Of a stretch of 64,000 nucleotides of DNA, positions 18,310 through 25,951 are shown piece by piece. The notes under the pieces are model-generated. The model was not told where the DNA came from and searched no databases. It saw nothing but the letters and a program-made list of their open reading frames with translations. Origin of the DNA: Lachnotalea glycerini (GTDB lineage: Bacteria > Bacillota > Clostridia > Lachnospirales > Lachnospiraceae); assembly GCF_003201285.1 (NCBI RefSeq), contig NZ_QICS01000002.1, positions 248,001 to 312,000 of the forward strand. Reading direction: 5' to 3'. Position 1 is the stretch's first letter; every line of letters starts with the position of its first letter. Position numbers and translations under genes: made by a program.

Positions 18310-18319
18310 GATGTAGTTC

Positions 18320-19159
18320 TTATCGCGGAATATCGTCTTTATATTTTTCTTTTAATGAATGAAGTTGTTTTAAATCCTTAGTTGCATTTTCACCTATTCG
18401 TGAAGCAATCATAAGAACTAAGGCGTCAACAAGTGCGATAGGTGCTGTCATGGAATGATATTCATTTGGTTCACCACGATAAGTATAAAGTTGAATCGTT
18501 GGTAATAGTTCTGCATTATTATATAATCTGCTGCTTATTAGAATGGTTTTGTAAGGAACTATAGATTGGTGTTTTAGCAGTACTTCTGCTTCACGTGGTG
18601 TTTTTTGAAATCCAATCAAAAAGACTACATCATCGGCGGTTATGAAATTCATAAATTCGAATAATTCTGAGCTGCCTGGTGGAAGTAGAACTATTCTAAA
18701 ACCAAATCGGGAAAGCCGAAACTTTAACAATTGTGCGATGGATACGGCGGCACCTTTTGCATATATATATATTGTATTGGCTTCAATAATAGCTGACATG
18801 GCGGCTTCAAGCTGTTCTTCGTCTAGTAAAGTCAAGGTTTTTTCAATACAAAATTGCTGATAATGTAACATACCATCAAAAGAGGAAAGATCTTGTTTAT
18901 AGATAGTATGGTTTAATTTTTCAGCCGGAGAACTGTTTCCCTCTAAATGACATAGAACTGCATTACGCAATTCCTTGAAATCCGCATAACCAGTATGTCT
19001 TGCAAATCGAGAGATGGTAGATTCCGAAGTGCCTAGGCGCTTTGCAAGTTCACTAATGGATATATGGACAAATGAAGAAGGATTTTCATAAATGTAATTA
19101 ATGATTTTTCGTTCTGTTTTGGTATAAGCAACTTCTGATGAAAAATGAAATTCAGTCAT
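18320..19159 (-). CDS. RpiR/MurR-family transcriptional regulator
   Basis: Regulator of 279 aa with an N-terminal HTH_6 domain (about 1-77, ISELAKRLGTSESTISRFAR) and a C-terminal SIS sugar-phosphate isomerase-like domain (about 115-250, IYIYAKGAAVSIAQLLKFRL). SIS domains usually bind phosphorylated sugars. It faces the binding-protein gene and is divergent from the second PHP gene, so it probably controls this locus. A phosphosugar-like inducer would fit the phosphoesterases. AAAGGA lies before the ATG on the minus strand. Confidence 0.9.
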   Translation of the reverse strand: MTEFHFSSEVAYTKTERKIINYIYENPSSFVHISISELAKRLGTSESTISRFARHTGYADFKELRNAVLCHLEGNSSPAEKLNHTIYKQDLSSFDGMLHYQQFCIEKTLTLLDEEQLEAAMSAIIEANTIYIYAKGAAVSIAQLLKFRLSRFGFRIVLLPPGSSELFEFMNFITADDVVFLIGFQKTPREAEVLLKHQSIVPYKTILISSRLYNNAELLPTIQLYTYRGEPNEYHSMTAPIALVDALVLMIASRIGENATKDLKQLHSLKEKYKDDIPR

Positions 19160-19293
19160 AATAAATCCTTTCTAGCATAGTAATAGCAGCCCACTATGTT
19201 TATAATTCTATTATATATATTTTAACATATACAGTGTCACGAATGGAACTAAATTTTATAGTGTATTAAAATATTTGTGAGGAGGAAATTAAA

Positions 19294-19950
19294 ATGAGTA
19301 CATTTAAGTTTGAAATGCATTTTCATACGGAGGAATCCAGTCCTTGTGGAAAGATAGCTGCAAAAAAAGGTGTAGAATTATATCAAAAAGCTGGATATGA
19401 TGGCATTGTTGTCACAGATCATTTTAGTAAAAGTGTTTTTGGCGGTCCACAAGAAAGAACTTGGGCGGAAATTTGCGAGAGCTTTTTAAAAGGATACCGT
19501 CTCGCAAAGCAATCTGTAAGAGACAGTGAATTTCAGGTACTTTTGGGAATGGAAATTCGTTTTCCGGATGATGATAATGATTTTCTGGTTTATGGCATTG
19601 ATGAAGAATTTCCGAAACAGCATCCATGGATTTATATGAAAGAACTGAGTGATTTATTTGATATTTCAAAGGAAAAAAACCTAATAATTGTTCAAGCTCA
19701 TCCATTTAGAGATAGTTGCCATTTAGCACCAGTAGAATTTTTACATGGGATTGAAGTTTACAATGGAAATCCCAGGCATAATTCTAGAAATGAATTGGCT
19801 GAAAAAGCCGCAAAGAAACATAGATTACTTGAAACATACGGTTCCGATTTTCATCAAATGGAAGATATCGCTAGAACATATATTGAACTTGATAAAAAAC
19901 CAGAGACAGAACAGGAACTGGTTGCACTTCTAATGAATCTCTCTTTGTAA
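19294..19950 (+). CDS. PHP-domain phosphoesterase, second of two at this locus
   Basis: Predicted metal-dependent phosphoesterase, 218 aa, distantly related to the protein at 13171. Its metal motifs are EMHFHTEESS, VVTDHFSK, LGMEIRFPD, VQAHPFRD and TYGSDFHQ, again a complete PHP set. GAGGAGG precedes the ATG. It is divergent from the RpiR-family gene, so it can be controlled from the same 134-base region. Two different PHP enzymes around one transporter suggest two hydrolysis steps or two related substrates (inference). Confidence 0.87.
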   Translation: MSTFKFEMHFHTEESSPCGKIAAKKGVELYQKAGYDGIVVTDHFSKSVFGGPQERTWAEICESFLKGYRLAKQSVRDSEFQVLLGMEIRFPDDDNDFLVYGIDEEFPKQHPWIYMKELSDLFDISKEKNLIIVQAHPFRDSCHLAPVEFLHGIEVYNGNPRHNSRNELAEKAAKKHRLLETYGSDFHQMEDIARTYIELDKKPETEQELVALLMNLSL

Positions 19951-20072
19951 AAGCCATTATGAGATAGGGAGTGATATATCCCAAAGAATACTGATAGAGC
20001 AGTTGAACAAATGGACGCTATAATCAGCCTGCACTAGAAGATATCAGTTGAATTTGAATCACATTAATTCAT

Positions 20073-20120
20073 ACAAAAAAGCTGGACATTCGTAGCCCAT
20101 ACGAAACGTTCAGCTTTTGT
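20073..20120 (+). terminator. Hairpin after the second PHP gene, probable terminator
   Basis: Imperfect 21-22-base arms (20073-20094 and 20100-20120) enclosing the loop GCCCA. The outer part pairs ACAAAA with TTTTGT and AGCTG with CAGCT. It ends in CTTTTGT without a long T run. Confidence 0.6.
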
Positions 20121-20162
20121 CATGCAAAACATTTCATGCAAAACATTTCATGCAAAACATTT
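20121..20162 (+). repeat. Three tandem copies of a 14-base repeat
   Basis: CATGCAAAACATTT occurs three times head to tail without a mismatch (20121-20134, 20135-20148, 20149-20162). It lies directly after the hairpin and 19 bases before the perfect inverted repeat. Replication slippage or an array of binding sites are both possible. Confidence 0.9.
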
Positions 20163-20181
20163 ACGGGGTAAGAGGCTATAA

Positions 20182-20244
20182 ACAAACTGTATTTCAATAT
20201 ATTTTTATCGAAAATCAATAAAAATATATTGAAATACAGTTTGT
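20182..20244. repeat. Perfect 27-bp inverted repeat
   Basis: The left arm 20182-20208 is exactly complementary to the right arm 20218-20244, with a 9-base spacer. The arms begin ACAAACTGTATTTC and are AT-rich inside. No coding sequence lies within. The right arm contains the -35 box of the next promoter. Confidence 0.92.
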
Positions 20245-20257
20245 GGTGTGCTATATT
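20229..20257 (+). promoter_or_regulatory. Promoter of the DUF2975-HTH-DUF4173 genes
   Basis: TTGAAA (20229-20234), 17 bases, TATATT (20252-20257) preceded by TGc, giving an extended -10. The -35 box is inside the right arm of the 27-bp inverted repeat, so a protein bound to the repeat would block it. Confidence 0.6.
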
Positions 20258-20378
20258 AATAATGGAAATGTTGAGAAAATGGTAAGTAACGTGTTTCCAC
20301 GATATAAATTTGAGGCCAAAATAAGTTTGAAATAACTAAGTTCGTTGGAAAGCGATGAAAAAGAAAGGATTGAAAGAA

Positions 20379-20825
20379 ATGAAAGACAGAATTACAATGA
20401 TGACGAAAATATTACTTGATGTAATGTTCTATGGGGGAATAATAGTATGCCTGACATTACCAATTAGTATAAATTTTTATGGTAATTACAATTCCTACTT
20501 TGCGAAACATTATATTGAATTATGTGTTTTATTTTTTGGGTCTGGGCTATTTGCAGTATTGATTATATGGGAGCTAAGAAAAATGTTCAAATCAGTAATT
20601 AACGATGATTGTTTCATAAAACAGAATGTTGTATCGTTAAGAAGAATGGGAAATTATAGCTTTATGATTGCGTTAGTAACCTGTTTACGTCTGCTTTTAT
20701 ATTTAACACCAGCCGTGCTGGTTGTTATTTTAGTATTTGTGATTGCAGGACTTTTTAGTAAGGTACTTTCTCAAGTATTTGATAAGGCGGTTACTTACAA
20801 ATTGGAAAATGATTTAACAATTTAG
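20379..20825 (+). CDS. DUF2975 family membrane protein
   Basis: 148-aa integral membrane protein with four predicted membrane segments (about residues 10-28, 40-62, 85-105 and 107-130 of this start). The segment FIKQNVVSLRRMGNYSF is typical of DUF2975 proteins, which are usually encoded beside a small YozG-like HTH gene, as here. The function is unknown. The start is uncertain: AAAGGA lies 9 bases before the ATG at 20379, while an in-frame ATG at 20355 would add 8 residues. The HTH gene begins 10 bases after the stop. Confidence 0.82.
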   Translation: MKDRITMMTKILLDVMFYGGIIVCLTLPISINFYGNYNSYFAKHYIELCVLFFGSGLFAVLIIWELRKMFKSVINDDCFIKQNVVSLRRMGNYSFMIALVTCLRLLLYLTPAVLVVILVFVIAGLFSKVLSQVFDKAVTYKLENDLTI

Positions 20826-20835
20826 GAGGCTTTCA

Positions 20836-21057
20836 ATGGCAATAATAATAAATCTAGATGTAGTAATGGCTCAAAGAAAAATGGGGTTAACACAATTAGC
20901 AAGTGAAGTTAACATTACAATGGCCAATTTATCAATATTAAAAAATAATAAAGCAAAGGCAATTCGATTATCAACTTTAGAGGCTATCTGTAAAACACTG
21001 GATTGTCAGCCGGGGGATATTTTACAATATATTGATGAGGACGAAACAGATCAATAA
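20836..21057 (+). CDS. YozG-like small HTH (Cro/C1-type) regulator
   Basis: DNA-binding protein of 73 aa consisting of one helix-turn-helix domain: MGLTQLASEVNITMANLSIL, then KAIRLSTLEAICKTLDCQPGDILQY. It belongs to the YozG/XRE group found with DUF2975 membrane proteins. AGGAGG precedes the ATG. It may regulate its own operon, and the perfect inverted repeat at 20182-20244 is the obvious candidate target (inference). Confidence 0.88.
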   Translation: MAIIINLDVVMAQRKMGLTQLASEVNITMANLSILKNNKAKAIRLSTLEAICKTLDCQPGDILQYIDEDETDQ

Positions 21058-21123
21058 ATAAAAGATTGAGACTAAAAAATATAGGAACAAGATTGGGCAA
21101 TCAATACACCCAGGGAGGCTATT

Positions 21124-22644
21124 ATGGATAAAACTATAAATCAAACTGATTCAGAAACGGATAAATTACTCATAACGAATTGTGAAGTTGAGACAAATGA
21201 GAGAAAGACAATCCAAGAAAATTTTGAGTTTTTTGGATTAACATGTATCCTTTACGCTATATTTTATACCTTTTGTATGTATAAGAATGATGCAGGTATT
21301 ACAGTGCCCCTTTTACAGGCTGGTACCATATTTTTTTTCTCATTAGTGATTAAAAAATTAGGTAAAAAAATGAAAAAGGATAGGAGCTTTTATATAATAA
21401 GTATCATGCTGCTTGGTATATCAATTTGTCTAACGGATGATTTTAGACTTAATGTGTTAAGTAAGCTTGGAATAGCAGTACTATTTATGAGCTTTATGCT
21501 GCATCATTTTTACGATGATTCCAAATGGAGTTTAGGTAAATATTTAGAAGCTCTTATCACACTGTGCATTTCAATGCTATTATCTGTGGAATATTCATTT
21601 GTAGATGTAGTAGTATCGATAAAATCGAAACAAAAAAAGGGAAATACCCAAATAAGATACATTTTGATAGGAATAGGTATTGCAGTACCGCTGACTTTGA
21701 TTATTATGATACTGCTTTTAAGTGCAGACCGAATTTTTGCTGCTATAATTGCGAATTTGTTTCATAACTTATTTGCTTTCAAAAGTGTTATATATATAAT
21801 TCTTATGATTACATTTACTTATATAGTAGTATATTGTTTTATTAATGCATTAGCCAAAAGAAGAATAAACGAGGAGATTACAGATAAAAGAGTACAGGAG
21901 CCTATGATAGCAATTACTTTTGCAGGAATCATTTCCGTTATCTATCTCTTATTTTGCGGTATTCAAATTATGGGACTATTTTTTGACCAGTTGAAGCTGC
22001 CTGAAAATTATACATATGCGCAATATGCAAGAGAAGGTTTTTTTCAATTACTATTTGTATGTGGAATAAATCTGATTATGGTACTATGCTGTATGGCTTT
22101 TTTTAGAGAAAGTAAACTATTAAAGGGGATACTTACTGTTATTTCAGTATGTACATACATTATGACCGCTTCTAGTGCTTATCGGATGATTATTTATATC
22201 AGTGTCTATCAACTAACTTTTTTAAGAATTTTGGTGTTATGGTCATTATTCGTCATAGCTTTAATAATGTTTGGTATATTAATTAGTATATACCGAGAGA
22301 AGTTTCCTCTTTTTAAATATGGCATGATAGTAGTTACCATATGCTACATTGAGTTAGCGTATAGTCATCCGGACTATATAATAGCAAGCTATAACATGAA
22401 TACAATCGTAATAAAAGCGCAAGAAGAAAGACAGCAAATAAATTACGAAAATTATGGAGACTTATTCTACTTTACTACACTATCAGCGGACGCGGCCCCT
22501 GTATTAGCCAAATACCAAAGTAACCAGCAAGTTAAAGAATATTTCAGTAACCTGAAAAATGATTTAGAAAATCTAAATGTCAGAACATATAATGTCTCCA
22601 GATTTATAGCAAAAAAGGTAGCAGCGGACTTAAATAAGCAATAG
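21124..22644 (+). CDS. DUF4173/DUF4153-like multi-spanning membrane protein
   Basis: 506-aa protein with about 11-12 predicted membrane segments between residues 30 and 410 and a hydrophilic C-terminal tail of about 90 residues that probably lies outside the membrane. I recognise the DUF4173 pattern (KEENGIGN-type motifs are absent, but the spacing of helices and the SYNMNTIV segment after the last helix fit). The function is unknown. GGGAGG lies before the ATG, 66 bases after the HTH gene, so it is likely the third gene of that operon. Confidence 0.75.
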   Translation: MDKTINQTDSETDKLLITNCEVETNERKTIQENFEFFGLTCILYAIFYTFCMYKNDAGITVPLLQAGTIFFFSLVIKKLGKKMKKDRSFYIISIMLLGISICLTDDFRLNVLSKLGIAVLFMSFMLHHFYDDSKWSLGKYLEALITLCISMLLSVEYSFVDVVVSIKSKQKKGNTQIRYILIGIGIAVPLTLIIMILLLSADRIFAAIIANLFHNLFAFKSVIYIILMITFTYIVVYCFINALAKRRINEEITDKRVQEPMIAITFAGIISVIYLLFCGIQIMGLFFDQLKLPENYTYAQYAREGFFQLLFVCGINLIMVLCCMAFFRESKLLKGILTVISVCTYIMTASSAYRMIIYISVYQLTFLRILVLWSLFVIALIMFGILISIYREKFPLFKYGMIVVTICYIELAYSHPDYIIASYNMNTIVIKAQEERQQINYENYGDLFYFTTLSADAAPVLAKYQSNQQVKEYFSNLKNDLENLNVRTYNVSRFIAKKVAADLNKQ

Positions 22645-22662
22645 AATACTAGAAAAAGAACT

Positions 22663-22699
22663 AGCGCATTTTATGTAAATAACAAAGATAAAATGCGCT
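22663..22699 (+). terminator. Hairpin after the DUF4173 gene
   Basis: Perfect 12-bp stem (22663-22674 with 22688-22699, arm AGCGCATTTTAT), 13-base loop. The following T run is interrupted, so termination may be partial. Confidence 0.65.
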
Positions 22700-22803
22700 T
22701 TAACAAGTTGTTTTCTCCCCTTCTTTATGATATGCTTAAATAATATTTAATAAAGAAAAAAAGCAAATAGATAGACATGATATTAAGGAGAAAGATAAGA
22801 TAG

Positions 22804-23619
22804 ATGAGTGATAAAATTATATTTAGAGAGCTGCTCAATGAAATTGGAGAGTTAGCCATAACACAAGAAAATAAGCTTACAGTAACTGAGATAAAAGAAT
22901 TTTTTTCAAAAATTTCGTTGAGTAATGAACAAATGGAATTGGTATATAGCTATTTAGAGGCGAATAAGATAGAGATTGAAGGACACATTAGAAGTGATAA
23001 AGTTAAGCTTTTTGAAGAAAGTGATTCTGTAAATACGGATGAAATAAAGGAAGAAACAGAAATACAAGATAATAATCAGGAGATGAAGGAAGAAGAAAAC
23101 GGATACCTTAATATGTATTTAGAAGAACTTGGAGCTATTCCAAATATGAACAATCATGAGAAAATAGATTTATATAGGCAGGTAATACAAGGAGATGCTT
23201 TGGCAAAGAGTAAGATGATTCAATTGTATCTGCCAAGAGTAGTTGAATTATCTAAGGCTTATTTAAACAAGGGATTACCACTTAGTGATTTAATTCAAGA
23301 AGGAAATATTGGCCTAATGTTAACACTGGACGAGGTTCACAGCCCTTTGAAAGAAGATCAGCTAGAAGATATGTTAAACAATGGAATTAAAATGGCAATT
23401 GAAGAAGTATTAGAGGAAGCTGATACAATAAAGATTGCTGATAAACAGATATTAGGCAGGGTAAATTATTTAAACGAAGGAGTAAAGAATTTAGAGGAAG
23501 AGTTGGGAAGACCTGTAAGCATAACAGAGCTTGCAAAATATTTGGAAATGTCTGAAGATGCGGTAAGGGATATTGTCAGAATTTCTGACGATGAAATAAA
23601 AGTGAAAGAAAATATGTAA
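22804..23619 (+). CDS. Sigma-70-like protein lacking region 4
   Basis: 271-aa protein related to primary sigma factors but incomplete. Residues 1-70 resemble a region-1.1-like acidic domain, followed by an acidic linker (about 75-95). Next come region 1.2 (NMYLEELGAIP), a weak region 2 (LYLPRVVELSKAYLNKGLPLSDLIQEGNIGLML) and a region-3-like helix (ELGRPVSITELAKYLEMSED). The promoter-melting and -10-reading helix of region 2 is not recognisable, and region 4, which reads the -35 box, is absent. AAGGAGAAAG precedes the ATG. It may bind core RNA polymerase without promoter specificity; its function is unknown. Confidence 0.75.
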   Translation: MSDKIIFRELLNEIGELAITQENKLTVTEIKEFFSKISLSNEQMELVYSYLEANKIEIEGHIRSDKVKLFEESDSVNTDEIKEETEIQDNNQEMKEEENGYLNMYLEELGAIPNMNNHEKIDLYRQVIQGDALAKSKMIQLYLPRVVELSKAYLNKGLPLSDLIQEGNIGLMLTLDEVHSPLKEDQLEDMLNNGIKMAIEEVLEEADTIKIADKQILGRVNYLNEGVKNLEEELGRPVSITELAKYLEMSEDAVRDIVRISDDEIKVKENM

Positions 23620-23767
23620 AAAAATATGTAAAAAAACAAAACAATTTGTAAACAAAATTAATTTTTTAAAAACATTATAAAGTAAAATTTTCAGACATAT
23701 TGACAATTTGTGACAAATAATGTATCTTATGAATGAAAGAGTAAAATACATTTTTGGGGTGAAGTAC

Positions 23768-24139
23768 ATGGAAGAGAGTTATAAAAGGCAATTAGTTGAA
23801 ATTGGAATAGAAGTGAAGAACACACTTGAGAGATTTATGAATCGTGAAGATTTGTATGAAAAATTTTTGGTTAAGTTTTTAGACGATAAAAATTTTATAT
23901 TATTGAAGAAAAATTTAGAGATTAAAAATTATGAAGAAGCTTTTATTAATGCTCATACTTTAAAGGGGGTTACAGCTAATTTAGGTTTGCGTTCTCTATA
24001 TGACCCATTGGTCTTTCTAGTAGAAGAGCTTAGGCAAAGCAAATTTGAATGTGCAAATTATTTTACTATATTACAAGATAGATATGATGAGCTTTGTAAT
24101 GTGATTCGAGAAAATTCCAAATTATTGTTAACTAGATAG
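23768..24139 (+). CDS. Hpt (histidine phosphotransfer) domain protein
   Basis: Single-domain phosphorelay protein, 123 aa, with the phosphorylated His at residue 63 in INAHTLKGVTANLGL. The ATG at 23768 is chosen because GGGGTGA lies before it; an upstream in-frame ATG at 23720 has no ribosome binding site. A possible promoter is TTGACA (23700-23705) with a weak TATCTT 17 bases on. No histidine kinase or receiver gene is near, so its partners lie elsewhere. Confidence 0.88.
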   Translation: MEESYKRQLVEIGIEVKNTLERFMNREDLYEKFLVKFLDDKNFILLKKNLEIKNYEEAFINAHTLKGVTANLGLRSLYDPLVFLVEELRQSKFECANYFTILQDRYDELCNVIRENSKLLLTR

Positions 24140-24165
24140 TTGATTGTGTTTGGAATTGGTAAGAT

Positions 24166-24206
24166 AAAAAGGGGTAACAATTATAAAATTAATTGTTCCC
24201 CTTTTT
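24166..24206. terminator. Bidirectional terminator
   Basis: Stem of AAAAAGGGG and AACAATT (24166-24182, with one bulged T) against AATTGTTCCCCTTTTT (24191-24206). A-rich on the left and T-rich on the right, it serves both the Hpt gene and the convergent CNNM gene. Confidence 0.85.
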
Positions 24207-24242
24207 ATAATATAAAATAAAAAATGTTAATACCCTTACATA

Positions 24243-25565
24243 TTACTGTTTTGATTCAGTAATCAGAGGTGGCTCTATCATACTTGAATCTAATTCCTCC
24301 ATATATAATATATTGTCAGGCAGATACATATGAACCTTTTCAATACGCTTTTTATCAACCGTTTCTGCGACTAATCGAATTCCGCTTTCTGTAGTAACCT
24401 CTTCCCCAGCTTCGGGAAGATGGTCTAGTAATTCTATAATAATACCGCCGATGGAATCATAATCGTCAGAAGTAATATCAAGACCTAATATATCATTAAT
24501 ATCATCAAGCTTCATAGAGCCTTCTATAATATATTCTCTTTCATTTATTTGTTTTACAAGATCTTCTTCGTCTGTATCATATTCATCTCTGATTTCGCCA
24601 ACAATTTCTTCCAGTAAATCTTCTAATGTAATAAGACCGGCAGTTGCACCATATTCATCTAGTACAATTGCAAAATTGATTGAGCTTTTTCTCATTTCCA
24701 TCATAAGTTCTGAAGTCTTTTTGAATTCATATGTAAAATATGGTTCACGTAAAAAATCTCTGATATTAAATTTTGTTTCTGGATTATATAATAGTAAGTC
24801 TTTTACATTAATAATACCAATTACATTGTCAGTAGTATCTTCATATACAGGCAGTCGTGTAAATTTCACTTCCTTATATACTGTAATTAATTCAGAATAA
24901 GTGCAATTGACATCTAAGAAAGTCATATCAATTCTAGGAACCATGATATCCTTAGCAAGTGAATCACCAAAGTCAACAACATTATATATCATTTTACGCT
25001 CTTCTTTTTCAATAACACCATCCTCATGACTGACATCCACAATCGTACGAAGCTCATCTTCTGTTATAATATCACTTCTGATGCTTGCATCAACTCGAAA
25101 AAGCTTTAGTACTGCAAAAGACAGCTTGTTTACAAAAAATATAACAGGTGTTAAAACAATTACCAGCATATGAATAATATTTGCATAGGATAATGTTATT
25201 TGCTCTGCATGTAATGTAGAGAGCGTTTTAGGTGTAATTTCACCAAAGACAAGTATTAATAATGTAATAACTCCAGTTGCAATACCAACTCCGGTATCTC
25301 CCCATAGCTTGATAGCTAAGGTGGTTGCCAGAGAGGAAGCAGTTAAATTTACAATATTATTACCAATAAGTATCGCACTGAGCATTTTGCCTGAGTCATC
25401 AATTACTTTTAATATTGTTTTAGCCCGCTTATCGCCATCCTCCATTAAGGTACGGATACGAATCTTGTTGACTGTAGTAAAAGCAGTCTCTGCGGAAGAA
25501 AAAAATGCAGACAATAATAAAAGTAATAACAAAATAAATAACTGTGTGGCCTCGCCAGAATCCAA
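24243..25565 (-). CDS. CNNM/CBS-domain transporter (HlyC/CorC family)
   Basis: 440-aa membrane protein of the type once called hemolysin. It has an N-terminal CNNM (DUF21) domain with a signal anchor and three further segments (about 1-180, SAFFSSAETAFTTVNK), a pair of CBS domains (about 200-325, DIMVPRIDMTFLDV) and a C-terminal CorC domain (about 340-425). Relatives export or regulate Mg2+ or Co2+. The start is TTG at 25565 because AAAGGAG sits 9 bases before it; the TTG at 25574 abuts the ribosome binding site. The hemolysin label is probably misleading. Confidence 0.9.
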   Translation of the reverse strand: MDSGEATQLFILLLLLLLSAFFSSAETAFTTVNKIRIRTLMEDGDKRAKTILKVIDDSGKMLSAILIGNNIVNLTASSLATTLAIKLWGDTGVGIATGVITLLILVFGEITPKTLSTLHAEQITLSYANIIHMLVIVLTPVIFFVNKLSFAVLKLFRVDASIRSDIITEDELRTIVDVSHEDGVIEKEERKMIYNVVDFGDSLAKDIMVPRIDMTFLDVNCTYSELITVYKEVKFTRLPVYEDTTDNVIGIINVKDLLLYNPETKFNIRDFLREPYFTYEFKKTSELMMEMRKSSINFAIVLDEYGATAGLITLEDLLEEIVGEIRDEYDTDEEDLVKQINEREYIIEGSMKLDDINDILGLDITSDDYDSIGGIIIELLDHLPEAGEEVTTESGIRLVAETVDKKRIEKVHMYLPDNILYMEELDSSMIEPPLITESKQ

Positions 25566-25831
25566 AAAAACCAACTCCTTTAAAATTTATGCAAGTTATG
25601 TCTAATTTTCAAAAAATTGACTAACATCGCAATAATTGAATTAAAAATTTACGATTATTCAATTATATAAATAAGAATATACAATAAAATATATATAATT
25701 GTCAAGGTTCGAGATAAAATAGGTAGAAAGTACAAGATTTAATACTTTGGAACTCTAGTGTCATTATATTGTGTTAAAAAAAGGGGATATTATTAAAGAG
25801 ATAAGTATATCAATAAATTTAGAAATTACTA

Positions 25832-25860
25832 TTGACAAAAATAATGATAGGTGTTATTTT
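25832..25860 (+). promoter_or_regulatory. Heat-shock operon promoter
   Basis: TTGACA (25832-25837), 17 bases, TATTTT (25855-25860). CIRCE begins 13 bases downstream, at about the expected transcription start, which is the standard layout of HrcA-controlled operons. Confidence 0.85.
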
Positions 25861-25873
25861 AGGTACATAGATG

Positions 25874-25900
25874 TTAGCACTCTACATGAACGAGTGCTAA
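25874..25900. promoter_or_regulatory. CIRCE element (HrcA operator)
   Basis: Perfect TTAGCACTC (25874-25882), 9 bases, GAGTGCTAA (25892-25900), extended by one G-C pair on each side. This is the full consensus of the HrcA binding site. Confidence 0.98.
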
Positions 25901-25951
25901 CAGAGCTAAAAGCTTATGAAATAAAGTTCTTTGCAAAAAGGAGTGAATCGG

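Larger units (their letters stand above)
19951..20378. other. Intergenic region rich in repeats
   Basis: 428 bases with no supported gene. In order it holds a long imperfect hairpin (20073-20120), three exact 14-base direct repeats (20121-20162), a perfect 27-bp inverted repeat (20182-20244) and a promoter overlapping that repeat (20229-20257). The rest, about 120 bases before the DUF2975 gene, shows nothing recognisable and may be a leader. Confidence 0.7.
25566..25951. other. Divergent intergenic region before hrcA
   Basis: 386 bases between the CNNM gene and hrcA. The first 200 bases are extremely AT-rich with no feature I can name; promoters for the minus-strand gene must lie there. The second part holds the heat-shock promoter and CIRCE. 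An open frame across 25771-25965 overlaps these signals and is not a gene. Confidence 0.7.

Noticed and set aside
20121-20162. CRISPR array
   Set aside because: The 14-base repeats are directly adjacent with no spacers and no cas genes are nearby.
24243-25565. True hemolysin
   Set aside because: The domain order is that of CNNM/CorC ion transporters; the hemolysin name is historical.
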